49,467 bases of DNA from Bacillota bacterium. Lineage in GTDB: Bacteria; Bacillota; Clostridia; Acetivibrionales; JAFADI01. The position numbers and the translations under genes were made by a program. The notes beneath the pieces were generated by a model. The model saw only the letters and a program-made list of their open reading frames with translations. It was not told where the DNA came from and did no database searches. Shown in pieces: positions 24,395-31,451 of this stretch; within the stretch, counting starts at the first letter, position 1; every line of letters starts with the position of its first letter. Where the stretch lies: the NCBI GenBank assembly GCA_023424965.1, contig JAFADI010000055.1, positions 1 through 49,467 on the forward strand, in the 5' to 3' direction.

Positions 24395-25669
24395 TTGAAA
24401 GAGGCAGCCGCAAAGGTCCAGACCTTCAACCGCTGGATTCCGGTTATCGCCAGTATTGCCATTCAGATGTGCCTGGGCACGGCTTACATCTGGAGTGTAT
24501 TTCAATCCTACCTTATCATCAGCAAATCCACCCCGAAGGCTTTGTTCAATTGGCCTGCAACCCATGGAACCCTGGCTTATGCACTATTGCTGGGAGTGCT
24601 TACGGTGGGAAGCACCTTCGGGGGCGCCCTCCAGCAGAGGCTGAAAAGCCCCAGGCCTGTCATTGTTATCGGCGGTATTATCATGGGGATCGGCTTTATC
24701 CTCGCACAGTTTACGACGGAAGCGACTCCCTGGCTGCTTTGGCTTACCTACGGCATTTTAGGCGGTTTCGGAATGGGAATGGCCTATACCACCACCATCG
24801 CTGCCTGTCAAAAATGGTTTCCCGACAAGAGGGGCTTCGTATCGGGCATCATCGTTTCCGCCCTTGGATTTGGCGGCCTTGTGTTTACTCCCGTTGCAGA
24901 AGCTCTGATCAAAAGAAACGGCGGCAATGATGTGTTAAGTACCTTTGCCTTTCTTGGCGTTTTGTTTATCATCGTAACTTTTATCGGCGCCCTGTTTATT
25001 AAAAATCCTCCGGAAGGCTTTGCACCAAAAGGCTGGACTCCGCCCGTACCAAAGGACGGAATCATTCCCCGGAATTTTACTCCTCTGGAGGTTTTAAAAA
25101 CTCCCCAATTCTACATGGTAACCGTTGCTCTCATGTGTGCTACCGCCGCAGGCTCAATGATGATCCCCATGGCAAAAATTCTTGCCCTGCAGCCTGACAG
25201 CGGCCTGACGGCAGCAGCCGCAGTTGCAGGAGTCATGATCATCTCGGCCTGCAATTCCTTCGGCCGTCTCTTCTGGGGATGGCTTTCCGACAAGCTGGGA
25301 AGAAAAAATACTTTATTGATCCTGCTCGTGGTCACCGGTGTCTCCATTGTGTGCGTTTCTTTTGCAAAAGCCTATCTGATGCTGGTGCTGATCGCAGTAA
25401 TCGGTTTTTCCTATGGAGGATACCTGGGCGTATTTCCGGCCCTGGCCGCAGACTTCTGGGGAACCAAAAACGTGGCACAGGTTTACGGCATGGTGCTCCT
25501 CGGTTTCGGGGTGGGAGCGGTGGCTTCTTCCTATACCATCGCCTACTTCAGCAATACAAAAGCCTTTTCCACCGCCTTTATCATCGCAGGAATCGCCGCG
25601 GTAGTGGGCTTTGTGATCATATCCTTCTTAAAAGCTCCCGGGGCCAGAGTTGGAAACCGGGCAGGCTGA
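24395..25669 (+). CDS. OFA-family MFS transporter
   Basis: 12-helix major facilitator of the oxalate:formate antiporter (OFA) family, 424 residues. The N-terminus (RWIPVIASIAIQMCLGTAYIWSVF) is characteristic of the family; the loop motif GWLSDKLGRKNTL follows helix 8 and FPALAADFWG lies near helix 10. The start TTG has GAAGGAG eight bases upstream; the ORF could open at 24323 but without a ribosome site. The family moves small carboxylates; which one here is unknown. Single gene ended by a strong terminator. Confidence 0.9.
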   Translation: MKEAAAKVQTFNRWIPVIASIAIQMCLGTAYIWSVFQSYLIISKSTPKALFNWPATHGTLAYALLLGVLTVGSTFGGALQQRLKSPRPVIVIGGIIMGIGFILAQFTTEATPWLLWLTYGILGGFGMGMAYTTTIAACQKWFPDKRGFVSGIIVSALGFGGLVFTPVAEALIKRNGGNDVLSTFAFLGVLFIIVTFIGALFIKNPPEGFAPKGWTPPVPKDGIIPRNFTPLEVLKTPQFYMVTVALMCATAAGSMMIPMAKILALQPDSGLTAAAAVAGVMIISACNSFGRLFWGWLSDKLGRKNTLLILLVVTGVSIVCVSFAKAYLMLVLIAVIGFSYGGYLGVFPALAADFWGTKNVAQVYGMVLLGFGVGAVASSYTIAYFSNTKAFSTAFIIAGIAAVVGFVIISFLKAPGARVGNRAG

Positions 25670-25688
25670 TTAAGCTGTAAAAAGCACA

Positions 25689-25720
25689 AAAGCGATAGGA
25701 AAAAATTCTCCTATCGCTTT
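25689..25720. terminator. Bidirectional intrinsic terminator
   Basis: Perfect 12-bp stem AAAGCGATAGGA/TCCTATCGCTTT with an eight-base loop, followed by attattttt on the plus strand. Shared by the OFA transporter gene and the convergent SPFH gene. Confidence 0.92.
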
Positions 25721-25732
25721 ATTATTTTTGAT

Positions 25733-26665
25733 TTATAAATTTTCAGTCCCTTTCCTGTCCATAAGCTCCGCGACAGAGGCGGCCAGGCCGGCAACCCCCT
25801 GGATCTCGGAAGGAATGATGATTTTTGTGGCCTTGCCGTCTGCAACCTTTTCCAATGCCTCCAGGCTCTTGATGGCGATAACGGCTTTATTGGGATTGGC
25901 CACATTCAGCATCTTCAAGCCTTCGGCCGTAGCCTGCTGGACCTTGAAAATCGCCTCAGCCTCACCCTCCGCCGACCGGATGGCCGCTTCCTTCTGAGCC
26001 TCTGCTCTCAAAATGACGGATTGCTTTTCTGCCTCGGCCTCCAGTATTACAGCTTCCTTTCTGCCTTCCGCAACAAGTATGGCGGACCTCTTTTCACCTT
26101 CGGCGCGAAGGATGGATTCCCTTCGTTCCCTCTCTGCCTTCATCTGCTTCTCCATGGCGTCCTGGATTTCTCTGGGAGGAATGATATTTTTCAATTCCAC
26201 GCGGTTTATTTTTATGCCCCAGGGATCCGTCGCCTCGTCCAGGATGGCCCGCATCTTGGTGTTGACCGTATCGCGGGAAGTCAGGGTTTCGTCCAGTTCC
26301 AGGTCTCCGATGATATTTCTCAACGTGGTGGCTGTCAGGTTCTCAATGGCGGACATGGGATTGTCCACACCGTAAACATACATCTTGGGGTCTGTGATCT
26401 GGAAGTAAATTACCGTATCAATCTGCATGGTTACATTGTCTTTTGTAATAACGGGCTGCGGCGCAAAATCAATCACCTTTTCCTTCAGGGAAACAGCTTT
26501 TGCCACCTTGTCCACCAGAGGAATCTTTACATGAAGCCCCACGCTCCAGGTGGTCAGATAGGCCCCCAGCCTTTCGATTACGTAGGCATGAGCCTGTGGT
26601 ACAATCCTTACGTTAACTGCAATAAGAATTAAAATAATAACGGCGAGAATGATAATTACAGGCAT
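25733..26665 (-). CDS. SPFH/band-7 (paraslipin-like) membrane protein
   Basis: 310-residue stomatin/prohibitin-family protein. One N-terminal membrane helix (residues 3-20), then the SPFH domain (HAYVIERLGAYLTTW ... IDTVIYFQITDP) and a long Glu/Ala/Arg coiled coil (about 170-245, ERERRESILRAEGEKRSAIL), ending in a Val/Ala-rich tail. These proteins form membrane rings and organise lipid domains. It is 23 bp after the nfeD-like gene; the NfeD-SPFH pair is a conserved partnership. Start ATG follows AAGGGGGA. Confidence 0.93.
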   Translation of the reverse strand: MPVIIILAVIILILIAVNVRIVPQAHAYVIERLGAYLTTWSVGLHVKIPLVDKVAKAVSLKEKVIDFAPQPVITKDNVTMQIDTVIYFQITDPKMYVYGVDNPMSAIENLTATTLRNIIGDLELDETLTSRDTVNTKMRAILDEATDPWGIKINRVELKNIIPPREIQDAMEKQMKAERERRESILRAEGEKRSAILVAEGRKEAVILEAEAEKQSVILRAEAQKEAAIRSAEGEAEAIFKVQQATAEGLKMLNVANPNKAVIAIKSLEALEKVADGKATKIIIPSEIQGVAGLAASVAELMDRKGTENL

Positions 26666-26688
26666 TCTTTATATCCCCCTTTTTTTGT

Positions 26689-27162
26689 TTATTCATGGTC
26701 AAGCCTTTTTACAATCAGCTTGACCCCTGAAATCTCTACGATCTCAACTTTTTCCTCCTCGGCGATGTCACTGCCGTCCGACGACCTGGCGGACCACACC
26801 TGGCCCTGCACCTTTACCTGCCCGGCACTTTTCATATTGTCGATTTTCTCCAGGACAATGCCTGTTTTTCCAACCAGGCTGTCGGCATTGGTCCGTACCG
26901 TCCGGAGCTTGAGATAATTTTTTGCGATGGGCCGTGTAAAGTATAGCAGAACGGCTGAAGAAATAATGAAAACAATCATCTGATACAAGAACGAGAGTCC
27001 GATCATGGCGGCAACCATAGCAAACAGCGCTCCGATTGCAAACCACAGCGTCACGATTCCCAGGGTCAAAGCCTCAATGATTCCCAGCACTACGGCAGCA
27101 ACAAGCCAGAATACCTCATATTGCACAGCTGTTTCAACCCCCTTTTTCAAATAATATGCCAA
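26689..27162 (-). CDS. NfeD-family membrane protein
   Basis: 157-residue protein with three or four membrane helices (residues about 16-80) and a C-terminal OB-fold NfeD domain (SLVGKTGIVLEKIDNMKSAG ... VQGQVWSARSSDGS). It lacks the ClpP-like protease domain, so it is the short class. The open frame starts at an ATG at 27162; an internal methionine is not close, so this start is kept. It is the upstream partner of the SPFH gene and probably stabilises the SPFH oligomer. Confidence 0.9.
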   Translation of the reverse strand: MAYYLKKGVETAVQYEVFWLVAAVVLGIIEALTLGIVTLWFAIGALFAMVAAMIGLSFLYQMIVFIISSAVLLYFTRPIAKNYLKLRTVRTNADSLVGKTGIVLEKIDNMKSAGQVKVQGQVWSARSSDGSDIAEEEKVEIVEISGVKLIVKRLDHE

Positions 27163-27383
27163 TAACCATGGGACCTATGCCTGCAGGCATTTTAGATCAG
27201 TTACTTGAAATACGAAATTATTTAATCTGTGTCTGAGAAAAGTATATCTTTATTCTTGAAACAAAGCAAGCAAATCGCCATGGTATTATTAATCTATGCT
27301 TTTTCCCGCGCAATAGTATAAGAGAATAGCAAACATTTCCATGAAATCATTGTATAAAGCGGCCCTGTCCTTTATAATCTAAA

Positions 27384-27502
27384 GAGATCGAACTGTAAAC
27401 TCAGATAAGTTTGATGAGCCAGCCATTTGCGGAGCAAATCCGGCCAAAAGAGATGGGACTGGATGTCCCGGAGCTTTTATTATCTTTACAGTTCGTTATC
27501 TC
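27384..27502. other. Structured inverted-repeat element upstream of deoD
   Basis: The terminal arms GAGAT-CGAACTGTAAA and TTTACAGTTCG-tt-ATCTC pair over 16 bp with a two-base bulge, extended by GATAA/TTATC after a four-base bulge. Inside are two small hairpins: ATTTGC-gga-GCAAAT (27425-27439) and GGGAC-tggat-GTCCC (27455-27469). It could be a structured leader RNA of deoD, ending 30 bases before the gene, or a small MITE-like insertion. The rest of the 370-bp gap between nfeD and deoD holds a perfect 14-bp palindrome, ATGCCTGCAGGCAT (27177-27190), and no gene. Confidence 0.6.
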
Positions 27503-27532
27503 AACTATACTATTTAATGGAGAGTGTTGATT

Positions 27533-28240
27533 ATGATACCTACCCCCCACATCAATGTGGCTGAAAAGGGCATTATTGCAGAAACCATACTGCTGCCGGG
27601 AGACCCCCTGCGCGCAAAATTCATTGCAGAAAACTATCTGGAGAACCCGGTTCATTTTAATTCCGTAAGGAATATGTACGGCTATACGGGAACATACAAG
27701 GGCAGAAAAATTTCCGTCATGGGAACAGGCATGGGCATGCCTTCCATCGGCATCTATTCCTATGAATTAATCCATTTTTACGGTGTGAAGAACCTGATCC
27801 GCATCGGTTCCTGCGGCTCCCTCCAGGAAAGTGTAAAGGTAAGGGATATTGTCATGGGTCTATCCGCTTCCACCAACTCAAATTTTGCCAGCCAGTATAA
27901 TTTGCCCGGTACTTTCGCTCCTTCGGCCTCCTGGGAGCTTTTGAGAAAGGCTGCGGATACCGCAAAGGAAAAGGGAATTGAAGTGAAAGTGGGCAACATC
28001 CTGTCCTCCGACATCTTCTATGACGATGACGCAGACGCGTGGAAGCGATGGGCTAAAATGGGCATACTGGCGATAGAGATGGAAGCAGCGGCTCTATATA
28101 TGAATGCCGCCCGTGCCGGTGCAAACGCACTTTGCATCCTGACCGTTTCCGACTCCCTGGTCACCCATGAGGCCACCACCTCGGAAGAACGCCAGAACTC
28201 TTTTACCCAGATGATGGAAATCGCGCTGGAACTGGCGTAA
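27533..28240 (+). CDS. deoD: Purine-nucleoside phosphorylase, DeoD type
   Basis: Hexameric phosphorylase that splits purine (deoxy)nucleosides with phosphate in salvage. The 235-residue protein has TPHINVAEKGIIAETILLPGDPLRAKFIAE at the start, the phosphate loop IGSCGSLQ, EMEAAALY near residue 180 that binds the ribose, and TVSDSL with the catalytic Asp. ATG 27533 is preceded by GGAGAG; the GTG three codons earlier would overlap it. Length matches the family. Its leader contains the structured element above. Confidence 0.96.
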   Translation: MIPTPHINVAEKGIIAETILLPGDPLRAKFIAENYLENPVHFNSVRNMYGYTGTYKGRKISVMGTGMGMPSIGIYSYELIHFYGVKNLIRIGSCGSLQESVKVRDIVMGLSASTNSNFASQYNLPGTFAPSASWELLRKAADTAKEKGIEVKVGNILSSDIFYDDDADAWKRWAKMGILAIEMEAAALYMNAARAGANALCILTVSDSLVTHEATTSEERQNSFTQMMEIALELA

Positions 28241-28256
28241 GCTGTGAGTTTAAAAG

Positions 28257-28282
28257 GGCCGTACGTCATAAGCCGTACGGCC
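28257..28282. terminator. Bidirectional intrinsic terminator
   Basis: Stem GGCCGTACG/CGTACGGCC with an eight-base loop, A-rich before and tttcttc after; it ends deoD and the convergent YdcZ pair. Confidence 0.85.
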
Positions 28283-28296
28283 TTTCTTCGCACTCT

Positions 28297-28755
28297 TCAC
28301 TCGCCCGCCACTTCCTCCGGCATGCTCTCCCTGTCCACATAAGAGTTGTATGCCAGTCCGCCGATCATCAGGATGACCCCGATGACTTTTCCGGGAGACA
28401 ACTGATTGTTGATTGCCATATCCATGACAATTCCCGCCACCAACTGTCCGGTAAACGTCAGAAGCGTCACATATACCGTAGGCACTTTGGGTATCACCAC
28501 ATTGGAGGTTGCTACCACCGCCACGCCCAGAAGCCCTCCCCAAAAGGCCCATACGGGTATGCCCCCCAGATTCCCGGCATACACGGCCACCGGTATTTGC
28601 AGTAAAAGTATTATTGCCACCGTGGTGGCCAGGCCCACAACATAATTGACCAGCGTTCCTTTGAAAACACCGATTCTTTTTGCCAGCTGTGAATTGAACA
28701 CCATGGACATAATCACAAGGCATCCGCTGAACAGCGCCAGTAAAATATATATCAT
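28297..28755 (-). CDS. YdcZ (DUF606) family DMT-superfamily membrane protein 1
   Basis: 152-residue protein with five predicted helices, matching the DUF606/YdcZ branch of drug/metabolite transporters: FSGCLVIMSMVFNSQLAKRIG, ALL-rich helices, GGLLGVAVVATSNVVIPKVP and LTFTGQLVAGIVMD. Such small proteins usually come in pairs that form one transporter. Here the partner lies 12 bp upstream (28768-29190). Substrate unknown. Start ATG follows GGAGG. Confidence 0.88.
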   Translation of the reverse strand: MIYILLALFSGCLVIMSMVFNSQLAKRIGVFKGTLVNYVVGLATTVAIILLLQIPVAVYAGNLGGIPVWAFWGGLLGVAVVATSNVVIPKVPTVYVTLLTFTGQLVAGIVMDMAINNQLSPGKVIGVILMIGGLAYNSYVDRESMPEEVAGE

Positions 28756-28767
28756 GCCGACTCCCTC

Positions 28768-29190
28768 CTAATACAGCACCATGACCGTCACTCCGATAAA
28801 GACCAGAGCAAAGCCCACGATTTTCCTGCTGCTGAACCGGTATGCCTTCATCCCGAACAATCCGAAGTGGTCGATGACACAGGAAAGGATGGACTGTCCC
28901 GCCAGGCCCAGGGCCAGGGTGAGAGATACTCCCAAAGCACCGATGCAGATATTGTTCAGGTAAGTCAGCAGCACCCCGACCATTCCCGCCAGGAAGACAT
29001 ATGCCGGTATTTTTCCCTTCAGGTCTATTTTCTCTTTTTTGAATATTGCAATCAGGCTCACGGCCAGCAAACCGACCGCATGCACCACCAGAACCGAAAA
29101 CATGCTGCTGGTCCTGCCTGCCAGGACACCGTTAAAGGATATCATGACAGCGATGAGTACACCGATCAGTACGGTCACAGCTTTATACAT
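28768..29190 (-). CDS. YdcZ (DUF606) family DMT-superfamily membrane protein 2
   Basis: 140-residue, five-helix paralogue of the next gene: IAVMISFNGVLAGRTSSMFSVLVVHAVGL at the start and GLAGQSILSCVIDHFGLFG corresponding to the GQLV block of the partner. First gene of the pair. It is transcribed divergently from a YeiL-like Crp/Fnr regulator across 159 bp containing a perfect palindrome, so it is probably the regulator's target. Confidence 0.87.
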   Translation of the reverse strand: MYKAVTVLIGVLIAVMISFNGVLAGRTSSMFSVLVVHAVGLLAVSLIAIFKKEKIDLKGKIPAYVFLAGMVGVLLTYLNNICIGALGVSLTLALGLAGQSILSCVIDHFGLFGMKAYRFSSRKIVGFALVFIGVTVMVLY

Positions 29191-29263
29191 TACTTATTTA
29201 TCTCCATTTCCTCAGCCGATGAATATTTTTACAGCTTTAGGCTATCATAAAATCCTTTTCATG

Positions 29264-29285
29264 AAATATGACATATGTCATATTT
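29264..29285. promoter_or_regulatory. Perfect 22-bp palindrome, likely Crp/Fnr-type operator
   Basis: AAATATGACAT/ATGTCATATTT is a perfect dyad with TGACATATGTCA at its centre. It sits between the divergent YdcZ pair and the YeiL-like regulator, 65 bp before the regulator's ATG. Crp/Fnr proteins bind such symmetric TGA-N6-TCA-like sites, so it is the natural operator candidate for the adjacent regulator. Confidence 0.7.
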
Positions 29286-29349
29286 TCAAAAAATGGTTTA
29301 AAATATACCATAGAAGTACCGGTTGAACCGGCAGGAGGTGTAAAAATCC

Positions 29350-30045
29350 ATGGAGTGCGTAAGCAACCCCGGAATGTTAAACAGTTACCTCACCAAATAT
29401 AACCTATCCCGCGTATTTGAGAAGGACATTTCCCACCTGATGACCCTTCACTCTTTCAATAAGGGGGAGTATATCTTCCGGGCCAATGAAAAGGTGGAAT
29501 ACCTGTACTTTATGGTGGAGGGCAAGGCCAAGGTTTACACCCTGCTCCAAAACGGCAAATCCCTCCTTCTCAGGTTTTACAAGCCTTTTGTGGTCATCGG
29601 CGACGTGGAATTCATTGAAGGCAACCCGGCCACCTGCAACGTGGAGGTCACGGACCCTGCCCTCTGCATGGGCATTTCCCTTGAAAACCTTCACAAATAC
29701 ACCATGGACGACTCCACCTTTCTGACGTTCATCTGCAAAAGCCTGGGAGAAAAGCTGGCGAAGAATTCCATGTCCAGCGCCATCAACCTTTTATACCCTC
29801 TGGAAAACAGGCTTGCCAGCTACATTCTTGCCGTAGCGCCCCAAAGCGGAAAGAACCAGGGCCTGGACGGCATCTACACCGACAAGCTCACCGAGCTTGC
29901 AGATTTGCTGGGGACCAGCTACAGGCATTTGATCCGCACCATTAACAATCTGACCGGTGAGGGAATTATTGAAAAATCAAAGGCAAAAATCATCATAAAA
30001 GACAGGGCCTCCCTGGAAGCCCTGGCCGGCGACCTGTATGAATAG
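29350..30045 (+). CDS. YeiL-like Crp/Fnr-family transcriptional regulator
   Basis: 231-residue regulator. N-terminal cyclic-nucleotide-binding-type beta roll (about 25-120: NKGEYIFRANEKVEYLYFMVEGKAKVY ... FVVIGDVEFIEG), long dimer helix, and a C-terminal winged helix (TDKLTELADLLGTSYRHLIRTINNLTGEGIIEK). No FNR-like N-terminal cysteine cluster is visible. Start ATG follows AGGAGGTG at nine bases. The neighbourhood, a YdcZ transporter pair transcribed divergently, suggests control of that transporter. Ligand unknown. Confidence 0.88.
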   Translation: MECVSNPGMLNSYLTKYNLSRVFEKDISHLMTLHSFNKGEYIFRANEKVEYLYFMVEGKAKVYTLLQNGKSLLLRFYKPFVVIGDVEFIEGNPATCNVEVTDPALCMGISLENLHKYTMDDSTFLTFICKSLGEKLAKNSMSSAINLLYPLENRLASYILAVAPQSGKNQGLDGIYTDKLTELADLLGTSYRHLIRTINNLTGEGIIEKSKAKIIIKDRASLEALAGDLYE

Positions 30046-30153
30046 CAAAAATCCGGCCCATCCTGCATCGATTTGTATTAATAAACCCCCATATTCTTCC
30101 GATATATATTGTCAGGGATGACACGAGGCTTTACGGCCAAGGAGGTGCGTATC

Positions 30154-30303
30154 ATGGATATCGGCAGAATATCACCCATCGTCCCTGTGATCCGGGTCCA
30201 GAAGTATGATGACAACGGACAGAAAAAAAGGGATGACCGAAAGAAGGAAAAAGAAAAAGAGGATTTCAAGAATACCTTGAAATCCGTCAAGTATGAGCAT
30301 TGA
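30154..30303 (+). CDS. Small highly charged hypothetical protein
   Basis: 49-residue protein. The ATG at 30154 follows AAGGAGGTG at ideal spacing, so it is probably translated. The N-terminal 18 residues are mildly hydrophobic (MDIGRISPIVPVIRV); the rest is Lys/Glu/Asp-rich (GQKKRDDRKKEKEKEDFK). No recognised family. Followed by a good terminator, so it is a stand-alone transcription unit or the end of the regulator transcript. Confidence 0.65.
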   Translation: MDIGRISPIVPVIRVQKYDDNGQKKRDDRKKEKEKEDFKNTLKSVKYEH

Positions 30304-30329
30304 TTTTTGTTTTCTGTATAAGAACAGTG

Positions 30330-30355
30330 AAGGCTTCCGTGAGAATGGAAGCCTT
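30330..30355 (+). terminator. Intrinsic terminator
   Basis: Stem AAGGCTTCC/GGAAGCCTT, eight-base loop, then ttgttttt. It ends the transcript of the small charged protein and marks the end of the host-like GC region. Confidence 0.92.
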
Positions 30356-30407
30356 TTGTTTTTGGGTCGCGGGGAATAGGATATTTTGAAATTCAGCTCT
30401 CTAAAAG

Positions 30408-30722
30408 TCATACCTTAAGGCATTCATCCTTATGCCCCTTTTTCACAAGCTTAACTTCCAGCCCTAAGCTCTTTACGTATTTCATAAAATTCCGCAGGGT
30501 AGGAGAATTATCTGCAGTTTCAATTCTGGAAACCATTTGTTGGGTTAATCCGGATTGCCGTGCTATATCATTTTGAGAAAGACCCATTTTGTTTCTTTCC
30601 TTCACAAGCTGCTTAATCACTTCATACTCATCCCTCGCCTGGTCATAAGCTTTCTTAAGCTCCGGATCATTTATTAACCTTTTTTCAATTTCCTCATCCA
30701 CATTAATCTTTTTAAATGGCAT
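30408..30722 (-). CDS. XRE-family antitoxin (HigA-like)
   Basis: 104-residue helix-turn-helix protein. Residues 1-40 form a charged helix; the XRE HTH is at about 47-77 (GLSQNDIARQSGLTQQMVSRIE) followed by SPTLRNFMKYVKSLGLEVKLV, as in HigA-type antitoxins. It is 23 bp downstream of a RelE/HigB-like toxin gene on the same strand, toxin first, the usual higBA order. It would neutralise the toxin and repress the operon through the inverted repeat at 31149. Start ATG follows GAGGAAGG. Confidence 0.9.
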   Translation of the reverse strand: MPFKKINVDEEIEKRLINDPELKKAYDQARDEYEVIKQLVKERNKMGLSQNDIARQSGLTQQMVSRIETADNSPTLRNFMKYVKSLGLEVKLVKKGHKDECLKV

Positions 30723-30745
30723 TTAAAACACCTTCCTCTCACAAT

Positions 30746-31090
30746 TCAGACGAACCTTTTTCCAAGCTCTCCTTCCAGTTCTTTTACCCTTCTGACGGCC
30801 GTATCTAATTCGAATTTCTCGGCTTTTCCTTTCTGCTTTCTGCATGCGTGGAGTAAGTACATATTTTCTTCATCTGCTACAACATATATTATGCGGTTTG
30901 CATGAAATTTAATTTCCCAAAGCTTCCCCTGTAGTTGTCGTGTGTTTAGTATAGAAAGCGCCTGTAGCCCGTCATCTTTAAGTTTTTTAATTATCAGTAA
31001 ACCTTCCGCCTTTTCATTCTTAGGTAGTTCATCAATGTATGTCAAGATTAAGTCTTTGCCTCCGCTTGTTTCGTAATGACATACATTCAT
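30746..31090 (-). CDS. RelE/HigB-like ribonuclease toxin
   Basis: 114-residue protein of the phage Gp49-like/RelE-ParE toxin family: IIKKLKDDGLQALSILNTRQLQGKLWEIKFHANRIIYVVADEENMYLLHACRKQKGKAEKFELDTAVRR. The LWEIKF ... RIIYVV ... LLHACRKQ pattern is the usual core, with Arg and Lys residues placed to contact mRNA in the ribosome. It precedes the antitoxin and is the first of the two genes. Start ATG follows GGGAG. Activity is inferred from family. Confidence 0.9.
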   Translation of the reverse strand: MNVCHYETSGGKDLILTYIDELPKNEKAEGLLIIKKLKDDGLQALSILNTRQLQGKLWEIKFHANRIIYVVADEENMYLLHACRKQKGKAEKFELDTAVRRVKELEGELGKRFV

Positions 31091-31148
31091 ATTATTCTCC
31101 CGTGCATTTCATGGAATACACCAAATTAGATGTATTATCAATTATATT

Positions 31149-31172
31149 TTACATCAAATTCAATGTAAAAAC
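31149..31172. promoter_or_regulatory. Inverted repeat upstream of the toxin-antitoxin operon
   Basis: Perfect 8-bp arms TTTTACAT/ATGTAAAA separated by eight bases, 59 bp upstream of the toxin ATG. It is a good candidate operator for the XRE antitoxin. The remaining 361-bp gap to the RES gene holds an imperfect hairpin TAAAGGC...GCCTTTA (31243-31277) that may end transcription, and no gene. Confidence 0.5.
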
Positions 31173-31242
31173 AATTACTTTTTAATCTCCAAAACCTTCC
31201 ATGCTTTTCATTTATATCTGTTTAAAAGGCGGTAAATAACAT

Positions 31243-31277
31243 TAAAGGCCTCCCGAGTTAATCTCTGGAAGCCTTTA
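31243..31277. terminator. Possible hairpin terminator in the island
   Basis: Arms TAAAGGC/GCCTTTA extended by TCC/GGA across a one-base mismatch on each side, followed by tttcc. It resembles the terminator at 30330 in its GGAAGCCTTT half. Termination strength uncertain. Confidence 0.45.
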
Positions 31278-31451
31278 TTTCCTTTGGTACGAGTGGGGAT
31301 ATAGAACTTTTCAAAAAAGCTAGTAAAATCAATGGTTTGCAAGTAGTCAATAAGCAGTATTTACTTAAATTTTTATATTAATATAGGAGTTCTATAACAG
31401 ATAATCTAGATAAAGATTGTCTATTCACGCAGCAATATGAGGTTGTTTGTG

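Noticed and set aside
27384..27502. Classical purine riboswitch or hammerhead ribozyme upstream of deoD
   Set aside because: The conserved purine-aptamer loop sequences are absent, and although TGATGAG occurs, the rest of the hammerhead core does not.
30330..31277. Direct repeat of two similar GGAAGCCTTT hairpins marking the island's left end
   Set aside because: Similarity is limited to one hairpin arm; two ordinary terminators explain it. No att-like core could be defined.
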